From Prevotella sp. (GTDB taxonomy: Bacteria > Bacteroidota > Bacteroidia > Bacteroidales > Bacteroidaceae), in the NCBI GenBank assembly GCA_016291495.1, contig JAEEXI010000010.1, forward strand, positions 23,838-87,837: a stretch of 64,000 nucleotides of DNA, given 5' to 3'. A model generated the notes under the pieces. It was given only the letters and a program-made list of their open reading frames with translations. It was not told the origin of the DNA and made no database searches. Below, in pieces: positions 16,567 to 24,900 of this stretch; within the stretch, counting starts at the first letter, position 1; each line of letters starts with the position of its first letter. A program made the position numbers and the translations under genes.

Positions 16567-17953
16567 ATATACAACAACAAGCAAGACGATTCTTGCCGAC
16601 CTCTATACACCGGTAGGCGTCTATATGAGACTGCGGGACATCTATCCACAAAGTGCATTGATGGAGAGTTCCGACTATCACGACAAGGACAATTCCCGTT
16701 CCTTTATTGGCATCAACCCTATTGCCAGTGTAGCCATCGGACACGGTCTGGTATCCATCAGTTTCCCCAATGGAAGTACCATAGAACATCCTTTATCTGC
16801 AGATTTCAGTTCTGCTGAAGCCATCCATGCCCTCATCGACCACATCAAGGTAGAGGGAGAATATACAGAATACTGTGGTCTATACGGTTACACCTCTTTC
16901 AATGCCGTCCGCTATTTCGAGAACATCGCTGTCAAGGATGAGACTCAAGAGAAAAATGACGCACCGGATATGCTCTATATATTATATAAGGACATCATTG
17001 TATTCGACCACTTCAACAACCAACTGACGGTGGTCTGCCTCTCTGAATCCTCAGAGAGCTCAGAACTCTCTGAGATTCTAAAGAATATCAATAAGGCGAA
17101 TGTACATGCCTATGACTTTCATCCTGTCGGAGAAGTCACCAGTCCATTGACCGATGAGGAGCACAAGGCTAATATCCGTCGTGGTATCCAGCACTGTCTG
17201 CGCGGTGATGTCTTCCAGATTGTCCTCTCCAGACGCTTCATCCAAAAGTATGAGGGTGATGACTTCAAGCTCTATCGTGCATTGAGAAGTATCAACCCGT
17301 CTCCTTATCTTTTCTATTTCGACTTCGGTGGTTTCCGTATCTTCGGATCTTCACCCGAGACACATTGTCGCATAGAAGGGAAAAAGGCTTACATCGACCC
17401 CATCGCAGGAACAACCAAGCGTACTGGTGACCCTGAGAAGGACCGAGAGGGAGCGGAATACCTGCGTAAAGACCCGAAGGAGAATGCCGAACATGTCATG
17501 CTCGTCGACCTTGCCCGTAATGACCTGTCGCGCAACTGTCACGGAGTGAAGGTAGACTTCTATAAAGACCTGCAATACTACTCCCATGTGATACATCTCG
17601 TATCACGAGTCAGTGGCGAACTCGACGAGGGAGCCGACCCCATCAAGGCATTCATCGACACCTTCCCAGCAGGAACCCTCAGCGGAGCACCCAAGGTACG
17701 TGCCATGCAACTCATCAGTGAATACGAACCACACAACCGTGGAGCCTATGGTGGTTGCATCGGTTATATCGGTCTCAACGGCAGTCTTAATCAGGCTATT
17801 ACCATCCGTACCTTCGTATCTCGCAACGGCGAACTTTGGTTCCAAGCCGGTGGCGGTATCGTTGCCAAGAGTGACGAGGAGTATGAACTGCAGGAAGTAA
17901 ACAACAAACTTGGTGCCTTACGCCGTGCCATCCTCATGGCCGAAAAACTATAA
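16553..17953 (+). CDS. trpE: Anthranilate synthase component I
   Basis: Chorismate-utilising subunit making anthranilate together with TrpG. At 466 residues it is typical. The N-terminal regulatory domain contains LMESSDYHDKDNSRSFIGINPIA, close to the LLES-type Trp-feedback site (with Ser near residue 40). The catalytic domain shows LRGDVFQIVLSRRF, GSSPETHCRIEG, DPIAGTTKRTGDPEKD, MLVDLARNDLSR, FPAGTLSGAPKVRAM and GGCIGYIG. It starts inside the 3' end of trpB, suggesting translational coupling, and is 34 bp from trpG. Confidence 0.97.
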   Translation: METFKYTTTSKTILADLYTPVGVYMRLRDIYPQSALMESSDYHDKDNSRSFIGINPIASVAIGHGLVSISFPNGSTIEHPLSADFSSAEAIHALIDHIKVEGEYTEYCGLYGYTSFNAVRYFENIAVKDETQEKNDAPDMLYILYKDIIVFDHFNNQLTVVCLSESSESSELSEILKNINKANVHAYDFHPVGEVTSPLTDEEHKANIRRGIQHCLRGDVFQIVLSRRFIQKYEGDDFKLYRALRSINPSPYLFYFDFGGFRIFGSSPETHCRIEGKKAYIDPIAGTTKRTGDPEKDREGAEYLRKDPKENAEHVMLVDLARNDLSRNCHGVKVDFYKDLQYYSHVIHLVSRVSGELDEGADPIKAFIDTFPAGTLSGAPKVRAMQLISEYEPHNRGAYGGCIGYIGLNGSLNQAITIRTFVSRNGELWFQAGGGIVAKSDEEYELQEVNNKLGALRRAILMAEKL

Positions 17954-17987
17954 CGTCCATTAACCCATCAAATCCATTATCCCCATT
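17954..17987. repeat. CCATTAACCC-type spacer repeat, trpE-trpG
   Basis: The spacer reads cgtCCATTAACCCatcaaatCCATTAtCCCCATT. The same CCATTAACCCC/CCATTAACTCCC unit fills the spacers trpD-trpC (19612-19628), trpC-trpF (20355-20373) and trpF-trpA (21039-21060), and is the reverse complement of the GAGTTAATGG repeat before glk. Confidence 0.55.
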
Positions 17988-18551
17988 ATGAAAATAGTCA
18001 TCATAGACAACTACGACTCGTTTACCTACAATCTTGCCCATCTAGTCAAGGAACTGGGGGCAGATGTAACCGTATACAGAAACGACCAGTTTGAACTGTC
18101 ACAACTGGAACCTTTCAGCAAGATCATCTTGTCGCCAGGTCCCGGTATTCCCTCTGAGGCAGGACTACTATTGGAAGTCATCCGCACTTACGCTGGTAAG
18201 AAACCCATCCTTGGTGTTTGTTTAGGGCACCAGGCTATCGGAGAGGTGTTCGGTGGCAAGTTAGAGAACCTCAGCGATGTCTATCACGGAGTAGCTACGG
18301 AAGGGACTCAGTTCGGTAATGACGAACTCTTCTCCGGACTGCCCAAACGCATCACCATGGGCCGCTACCACTCATGGGTGGTCAGCAAAGAAGGATTCCC
18401 CGACTGTCTCGAAGTGACCGCAGAGAGTGACGACGGTCTCATCATGGCCCTCAAACACAAAACACTCAACATCAGAGGAATCCAGTTCCACCCGGAAAGT
18501 GTCCTCACTCCCGACGGACGTAAGATGCTGCAGAACTGGCTCTTCCTCTAA
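17988..18551 (+). CDS. trpG: Anthranilate synthase component II (glutamine amidotransferase)
   Basis: Supplies ammonia from glutamine to TrpE. A 187-residue class I amidotransferase domain: IIDNYDSFTYNLAH start, LSPGPGIP oxyanion strand, the nucleophile Cys in PILGVCLGHQAIGE (near residue 80) and the His-Glu pair in IQFHPESVLT. It could also serve p-aminobenzoate synthesis, as amphibolic TrpG does elsewhere, since no separate pabA is visible here. It is followed after 52 bp by trpD; the spacer carries a GTAATAACG repeat. Confidence 0.97.
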   Translation: MKIVIIDNYDSFTYNLAHLVKELGADVTVYRNDQFELSQLEPFSKIILSPGPGIPSEAGLLLEVIRTYAGKKPILGVCLGHQAIGEVFGGKLENLSDVYHGVATEGTQFGNDELFSGLPKRITMGRYHSWVVSKEGFPDCLEVTAESDDGLIMALKHKTLNIRGIQFHPESVLTPDGRKMLQNWLFL

Positions 18552-18558
18552 TCACCTT

Positions 18559-18580
18559 CGTAATAACGTAATAACGAAAA
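18559..18580. repeat. GTAATAACG repeat between trpG and trpD
   Basis: CGTAATAACGTAATAACGAAAA, two and a half 9-nt units. The inverse of the same unit fills the spacer between the GH57 and glycosyltransferase genes at 56791-56824. Confidence 0.6.
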
Positions 18581-18603
18581 CAGTAACATTCAAACGACAC
18601 AAT

Positions 18604-19614
18604 ATGGAACAGACAATGAAAAGCTACCTCTTCCGTTTGCTCAACCACGAAGAGCTCTCCCGCGAAGAGATGAAGACTATCCTGATTGGTATCACACAAA
18701 GTGAATACCCTAACGAACAAATTACCGCCCTGCTCACCTGTCTGCAGATGCGTGGCGTAACCGTAGAGGAACTGCTTGGTTTCCGTGACGGTATCTTAGA
18801 GACAGGAGTCCCTGCCATCTTGGATGCCGACCGTTATATCGACGTGGTAGGAACAGGTGGTGACCGTAAGAACACCTTTAATATCTCCACCACCGCATGC
18901 TTCGTCATTGCTGGTGCCGGATACAAAGTGGCAAAACACGGCAACTACGCCGCCACATCAGTATCAGGTGCCTCAAATGTCATCCAGCATCACGGCATCA
19001 AGTTCACTGACGATGTAGACAAACTGAACCGCTCACTCAACGAGGCTGGCATCGTCTACCTCCATGCCCAGCTCTTCGCCAAGGCCATGAAGTTCGTCGG
19101 TCCTATCCGTAAAGCACTGCCCTTCCCAACTATTTTCAATCTGCTTGGCCCCATCGTCAATCCGTCACGTCCCAAGTGCCAGTTGCTCGGTGTCGCCAAT
19201 CTTGATCAGATGCGACTGTATAATAATGTATATCAGAAACTGGGTATTGACTACGGTATTGTCAACTCGATTGACGGCTATGATGAGATATCCTTAACAG
19301 GCGACTTCAAGGTAACCACCAACCAGTATGAGCGTATCTTCAAACCGCAGGACCTTGGCTTCGAGATAGCCAAACCGGAGGAACTCGTAGGTGGTGCTAC
19401 GGAGGAAGAGGCTGCCCAGATCTTTGACAGTGTCTTGGAAAACCGTGCTCTTCCTGCCCAGAAGAACATTGTCCTCGCCAATGCCGCCTTCGGCATCCAG
19501 GTCTTGGAAAAAGGACAGAAGCCCATCGAGGAGTGTGTAGCCATCGCCCGCGAGTCTATCGATAGCGGCAAGGCACTTGCTACCTTCAAGAAGTTTGTAG
19601 AACTCAATTCATAA
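18604..19614 (+). CDS. trpD: Anthranilate phosphoribosyltransferase
   Basis: Transfers phosphoribose from PRPP to anthranilate. I use ATG 18604 (MEQTMKSYLFRLL), since the open frame upstream overlaps trpG in another frame; MKSYLF at 18616 is an alternative. The 336 residues show DVVGTGGDRKNTFNISTTACFVIAGAGYKVAKHGN (PRPP and anthranilate site), KAMKFVGPIRKALPFPTIFNLLGPIVNP and YDEISLTG. It is a standalone enzyme, not fused to TrpG as in enterobacteria. Confidence 0.97.
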   Translation: MEQTMKSYLFRLLNHEELSREEMKTILIGITQSEYPNEQITALLTCLQMRGVTVEELLGFRDGILETGVPAILDADRYIDVVGTGGDRKNTFNISTTACFVIAGAGYKVAKHGNYAATSVSGASNVIQHHGIKFTDDVDKLNRSLNEAGIVYLHAQLFAKAMKFVGPIRKALPFPTIFNLLGPIVNPSRPKCQLLGVANLDQMRLYNNVYQKLGIDYGIVNSIDGYDEISLTGDFKVTTNQYERIFKPQDLGFEIAKPEELVGGATEEEAAQIFDSVLENRALPAQKNIVLANAAFGIQVLEKGQKPIEECVAIARESIDSGKALATFKKFVELNS

Positions 19615-19628
19615 CGCCCATTAACCCC

Positions 19629-20369
19629 ATGGATATCCTACAAGAAATCGTTGCCCACAAACGGGAGGAACTGGAACTGCTTTGCGCTAAGAAGCCCTCT
19701 TTACGTGAAGCTCTGCTCCAAAGTAACACCGGTATCATCGCAGAGTTCAAGCGTCGCTCTCCCTCCAAAGGGTGGATTAAGGAAGAAGGTCGTGCCGACA
19801 TCATCCCGCTGTCATACCAGAAAAATGGTGCCGCGGCTCTTTCTATCCTGACTGATGAGAAGTATTTCGGTGGCAAGGATGAGTTTATCCGAATGGCCCG
19901 CCAGAGCGGTGTCACGCTGCCTGTACTTTACAAGAACTTTGTCATCAACGAGGCACAGCTCTATGCCGCTGCTCTCTGTGGAGCCTCTGCCGTCCTGCTC
20001 ATCGCTGCATGTTTGAGCAAGCAAGAGTGCAAAACACTCCTACACAAGGCGCATGACTTAGGACTGGAAGTCCTGTTGGAGATGCATGGGGAGAAGGAAC
20101 TGGAGTATGCGGAACTGGAACCAGACCTGTGCGGAATCAACAACCGCAACCTGGGCTCTTTCGTGACAGATGTGCAGAACAGTTTCCGACTGGCCGAACT
20201 GCTTCCAAAGGAGGCAGTCAAAGTCAGCGAGAGTGGCATCAGTAATCCACAGACCATCCGTGACTTACGGTCGGTTGGGTTCCAAGGCTTCCTCATCGGT
20301 GAGACGTTCATGAAAACTCCTGACCCAGGCCAGGCATTAAACGATTTCATCTCCCACTTAACCCGTTAA
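19629..20369 (+). CDS. trpC: Indole-3-glycerol-phosphate synthase
   Basis: Closes the indole ring from carboxyphenylaminodeoxyribulose phosphate. The 246-residue barrel carries IIAEFKRRSPSKGWI (catalytic Lys), ALSILTDEKYFGG, VLYKNFVI (catalytic Lys), LLEMHGEKELE, CGINNRNLGSF (Asn-Asn-Arg-Asn-Leu) and VSESGI with GFLIGETFM (phosphate site). It is monofunctional and separate from trpF. Its stop codon is formed within the TTAACCC spacer repeat, and it starts 14 bp after trpD. Confidence 0.97.
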   Translation: MDILQEIVAHKREELELLCAKKPSLREALLQSNTGIIAEFKRRSPSKGWIKEEGRADIIPLSYQKNGAAALSILTDEKYFGGKDEFIRMARQSGVTLPVLYKNFVINEAQLYAAALCGASAVLLIAACLSKQECKTLLHKAHDLGLEVLLEMHGEKELEYAELEPDLCGINNRNLGSFVTDVQNSFRLAELLPKEAVKVSESGISNPQTIRDLRSVGFQGFLIGETFMKTPDPGQALNDFISHLTR

Positions 20370-20373
20370 CCCC

Positions 20374-21042
20374 ATGAACCTCATTCACCCTATCATCAAA
20401 GTCTGCGGCATGCGCGACCCAAATAACATCCGCGAGGTCGAGGGGGCGATAGCCAATTCTTCTCTCTTCAGGCTTCACGCTTCACGCTTTCTGATGGGTT
20501 TCATCTTCTGGCCGAAGTCGAGTCGCTTCGTGAATCAGCGTCCTACATATCTTCCAAAGAAGGTCAAGCGTGTTGGTGTCTTCGTCAATGCAGACATGGA
20601 AGAAGTGAGACAGAAGGTGGAGGAATACGGACTGGACATCATCCAGCTACATGGACAGGAGTCTCCCTCCTACATCACCCAGCTCCGTTCCCTGTGCGGC
20701 GACCGTGTCGCCGCCATCATCAAGGCCTTCAACATCGCCACCCCAGAGGACTTCATTCAAACAACGGCTTACAAAGGCGTTGCCGATTATTTCCTCTTCG
20801 ATGCTAAAGCGCAACTGATTGGCGGTAATGGGACGAAGTTCGACTGGTCAATTCTTTCAGAATACAAAGGCGATACTCCCTTCCTACTCAGTGGTGGCAT
20901 CGGTCCCGATGATGCAGAACGTATCAAGTCCTTCCGTCACCCAAAATGCATTGGTATCGACCTCAACTCCCGTTTCGAGACAGAACCCGGACTGAAAGAT
21001 GTAGATTCTCTCCGCCGTTTCCTTGCCCATCTCACCTATTAA
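20374..21042 (+). CDS. trpF: Phosphoribosylanthranilate isomerase (with odd N-terminal insert)
   Basis: Amadori isomerisation of phosphoribosylanthranilate. The 222-residue barrel has the catalytic Cys in IKVCGMRDP, MGFIFWPKSSRFV, IQLHGQES, and the catalytic Asp and phosphate site in FLFDAK and FLLSGGIGPDDA with GIDLNSRFE. Odd: between EVE and MGFIF, where the family normally has about six residues (an AGIDL-like strand), there are 17 (GAIANSSLFRLHASRFL) encoded by TTCTTC/CTTCACG repeats. The strand could be substituted functionally by ASRFLMGF, but a weakened enzyme is possible. Located 4 bp after trpC. Confidence 0.94.
   Translation: MNLIHPIIKVCGMRDPNNIREVEGAIANSSLFRLHASRFLMGFIFWPKSSRFVNQRPTYLPKKVKRVGVFVNADMEEVRQKVEEYGLDIIQLHGQESPSYITQLRSLCGDRVAAIIKAFNIATPEDFIQTTAYKGVADYFLFDAKAQLIGGNGTKFDWSILSEYKGDTPFLLSGGIGPDDAERIKSFRHPKCIGIDLNSRFETEPGLKDVDSLRRFLAHLTY
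20456..20490. repeat. CTTCACG-type repeat inside trpF
   Basis: The segment ATTCTTCTCTCTTCAGG followed by CTTCACG copies and CTTT. ATTCTTCnCTCTTCA is shared with the coding strand of the fmt insert (5557-5621). It encodes about 11 residues more than expected. Confidence 0.55.
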
Positions 21043-21064
21043 CCCCATTAACTCCCATCAAATT

Positions 21065-21841
21065 ATGAACAAGATCAATCAATTATTCTCCGAGAACAAG
21101 AATCAGAAGTTACTGTCACTCTATTTCTGTGCCGGATGTCCCACCCTTGACGGCACTGCCGATGTCATCAAGACCTTAGAGCGAAGAGGCATCTCTATGA
21201 TAGAGGTCGGTATTCCATTCAGCGACCCCATGGCCGACGGTCCCGTCATCCAGGATGCTGCAACAACGGCATTGAAGAACGGAATGACGCTACGCAAACT
21301 CTTCTCCCAGCTCAAGGACATCAAGGAGGAGGTATCCATCCCCCTTGTCCTCATGGGTTATCTCAATCCCATCATGCAGTATGGTATCGAAGCCTTTTGC
21401 CAGAGTTGTGTAGACAGTGGCGTGAGCGGTGTCATCATCCCCGACCTGCCCTTCAAAGACTATCAGGACATCGTCAAGCCGGTGGCCGACCGATACGACA
21501 TCCGTGTCATCATGCTCATCACCCCGGAGACTTCCGAGGAGCGTATCCGCTTTATCGACGAGCATACCGACGGCTTTATTTATATGGTATCGTCGGCTGC
21601 CATCACGGGAGCACAGAAGAGTTTCGACGATGCCAAACAGGAATATTTCCGCCGCATCAATGCCATGAACCTGCGCAATCCCCGTATGATTGGTTTCGGA
21701 ATCTCCAATGCCCAAACGCTCAAAGCCGCTCAAGACAATGCTGCCGGTGCTATCATTGGTTCTAAGTTTGTCACCCTGCTCAGTGAGAGCAAGGATGCTG
21801 ACGAGGCGTTGGACAGGCTGTTTGAGGCATTAGCACATTAA
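21065..21841 (+). CDS. trpA: Tryptophan synthase alpha chain
   Basis: Cleaves indole-3-glycerol phosphate to indole and glyceraldehyde-3-phosphate. I use ATG 21065; the longer open frame upstream is the spacer repeat. The 258 residues show ISMIEVGIPFSDPMADGPVIQDA (catalytic Glu and Asp), PLVLMGYLNPIMQYG, GVIIPDLPFKD, VSSAAITGAQ and IGFGISNAQT with GAIIGSKFV (phosphate binding). It is the last trp gene; a strong terminator follows at 21867-21888. Confidence 0.97.
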   Translation: MNKINQLFSENKNQKLLSLYFCAGCPTLDGTADVIKTLERRGISMIEVGIPFSDPMADGPVIQDAATTALKNGMTLRKLFSQLKDIKEEVSIPLVLMGYLNPIMQYGIEAFCQSCVDSGVSGVIIPDLPFKDYQDIVKPVADRYDIRVIMLITPETSEERIRFIDEHTDGFIYMVSSAAITGAQKSFDDAKQEYFRRINAMNLRNPRMIGFGISNAQTLKAAQDNAAGAIIGSKFVTLLSESKDADEALDRLFEALAH

Positions 21842-21866
21842 TGCAAAATATAAATAATGTAAAAGA

Positions 21867-21888
21867 GGGCGATTTCTCGCCCTTTTTT
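21867..21888 (+). terminator. Terminator of the trp operon
   Basis: Stem GGGCGA / TCGCCC (21867-21872 with 21877-21882), loop TTTC, then T6. The next promoter's -7 box starts 3 bp after it. Confidence 0.9.
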
Positions 21889-21890
21889 CG

Positions 21891-21898
21891 TACCTTTG
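21891..21898 (+). promoter_or_regulatory. -7 box (TACCTTTG) of the GH28-GH105 fusion gene
   Basis: TACCTTTGCACGCAACTACTAA is nearly identical to the stretch before the PL1 gene (26777 onward), suggesting similar promoter and leader. It stands 26 nt before ATG 21924. Confidence 0.65.
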
Positions 21899-21923
21899 CA
21901 CGCAACTACTAAAACAAATAGAC

Positions 21924-24900
21924 ATGAAAAGAATCTTACAGACTCTATTGCTCTGTGTTATTGTTGTGCTTTCAGCCCAGGCAAAAGGCTGGGACCAACA
22001 GGCATACAAGCAGATAGAGAAAAGCATCCGCGTTCCTCAATTTGCCGACAAGGATTATGTAATAACGAAGTTTGGTGCCAAGACCGACGGTACGGCAGCC
22101 AAAAACCAGAAAGCCATCCAGAAAGCCATTGACAAATGTTCGGCAAAGGGTGGCGGACGTGTCATCATACCTACTGGACAGAAGTTCCTGACAGCAGCCA
22201 TTCAGTTGAAGAATGGGGTCAACCTCGTCATAGAGGAAGGTGCCGTCTTGGAGTTCGCCTTCGAACCGGAACTGTACCCCATCGTACCTACCCGTTGGGA
22301 AGGTCTTGACTGCTGGAACCTCTCTCCCCTGATCTATGCCTATCAGGCAAAGGACATCGCTATCACCGGTAAGGGGACCATCGATGGAGGTGGCTCCAAC
22401 GAGACATGGTGGCCGTGGTGCGGCAACAAGCGCTTTGGGATGAAGGAGGGCGGTATTGCCCAAAACCAAGGAGCACGTGCCCGTCTGCTGAAATACGCGG
22501 AGGATGGTGTCGATATGGACGAGCGTCGCTTTGGTCCTACAGACGGTCTGCGCCCGCAGATGATCAACTTCAACCAGTGTGATGGTATCCTCATCGAGGA
22601 TGTCACCCTGTTACGCTCTCCTTTCTGGGTCATCCATCCCCTGTTGTCTACCGACATCACGGTACGTGGGGTGCATATCAACAACGACGGTCCGAATGGT
22701 GACGGTTGCGACCCGGAGTCGTGTGACCGTGTACTGATTGAGAACTGCTATTTCAATACCGGCGACGACTGTATCGCCATCAAGAGCGCCCGTAACAACG
22801 ACGGTCGTCAGGGTGGACAGGGACGCTTTGCCGGAAAGCCCTCCAAGAACATCATCATCCGTCACTGTAAGATGCAGAACGGTCATGGTGGCGTGGTCAT
22901 CGGCTCGGAAATCTCTGGTGGTTGCCAGAATGTCTATGCCGAGGACTGTGAGATGGACTCTCCCAACCTCGACCGTGTCCTGCGAATCAAGACCAACTCC
23001 TGCCGAGGTGGTATCATCGAGAACATCAATATGCGGAACATCACCGTCGGCCAGTGTGGCGAGGCGGTACTGAAGATCAATACCGACTATGAGCCCCGTG
23101 AGATTTGCTGCAGGGGTTTCAATCCGACGGTACGTAATGTCACCATGGAGAATGTGACGTGCCAGAAGTCAAAATATGGCGTGATGGTCGTCGGCATGCC
23201 CGATGCCTGCCAGGTCTATGACGTGGATGTCATCAACTGTAAGTTCAACGGTGTACAGGACGGTAACAACATGAAGGGCCAATTCCGCGACATCCGTTTC
23301 GACAACCTATATATCAACGGCTCACTGGTCCTTAACGAGATGCCCTACAAACACTATTCCGAATGGCTTACCTACTCCGAGATGAAACGTGTACCGAAGT
23401 CATACCTCCTCGATTTCTCTGACAAGCCCAAATGGAGCTATGTGATGGGCATCGAACTGGAGGGTATGCTCGACACCTATCTGCGCTATGGTGGGGAGGA
23501 CATCCTGAAATATTGCAAAGAGTATACCGACACCATGATCTATGCCGACGGCAACATCCGTGGCTTCAACATCCTCGACTATAACCTCGACAACATCCGC
23601 ACGGGACACTTCGTGACCCGGATGTACCAGAAATACCCGGAGCAGAAAAACCTTCTTGCCATGCAGCTGATGATGAAACAGTTGCAGGACCAGCCCCGTA
23701 CCATTGCCGACAAGGTATTTTGGCACAAAGCCATCTATGCCTACCAGGTATGGCTCGACGGCATCTTCATGGGACTGCCGTTCCGCACGCTCACCGCCCC
23801 GATTACCGAAAAGGCACCAAAAGGGAAACGCGCTAAGGAGAACCCCGTCACAAGTATCTACGACGATGCCGTGAATCAGCTGAAAATCACTTACCAGCGG
23901 ACACTCGACCCGAAGACCGGTCTCAACCGTCATGCCTATGACGAGACACGCAAGACGTTCTGGGCAGACAAGGAAACGGGACTCTCCCAGCATTGTTGGG
24001 GACGCGCCCAGGGCTGGTACACCATGGCACTGATTGAAGTACTGGATGCAATGCCCGACGACTACGCCCGCAAACAGGAGGTAGTCGAACTGCTCGTCAA
24101 GGACTTCGATGCCATCCTGAAATGGCAGGATAAGAAGACGGGAGTATGGTATCAGGTAATGGATAGTCCTGACCGGGAGGGCAATTATCTGGAGAGCACG
24201 TGCTCTGCCATGTTCACTTATGCCCTGTTGAAGGCATACCGCAAAGGCTATGTCGGAGAGAAATACCGGGATGCCGGTATCAAGGCCTATAAGGGAATCA
24301 TCAAGAACTTCATCAAGGTCAATCCCGACAAGACCATCTCCCTTACCAACTGCTGCTCCGTAGCAGGACTTGGTCCGGCTGCGACTCCAGAAGTGGAGGC
24401 TGCCTTGAAGCGCATCAATCCGAAAGGCAGTGTCAAGGAGAACAGGAAACGTGACGGTAGCTATGACTACTATCTCAGTGAACCCATCCGCGACAATGAC
24501 GCCAAAGGTGTTGGTCCATTTATCTGGGCCTCCCTCGAGATGGAGATGCTAGGATATACCACAGAAAACTTAACAGCCTCGATCAATCGCGAGGCTGTTC
24601 TTTTTCGTAACAGCCCCGTCATCCAGGAAGTTGACCCGCTTGCATCCCTGACGGTCGGCAACGGACATTTCGCCACTACGGTCGATGTGACAGGACTGCA
24701 GAGTTACCCCGACGACTACCGGAACGGTATTCCCCTCTGTGCCATGTCCGACTGGGGGTGGCACTCCTTTCCCAATACGGAGAAACTGACTCCTGCGGAA
24801 TCGGAGAAGACCTTTGACTTCGGCCACGGCCATCCAGAGACCTATGCCGTGGAGTATAAGAAAACGGAGGACGGACGACACAAACTGGCAACGGAGTATT

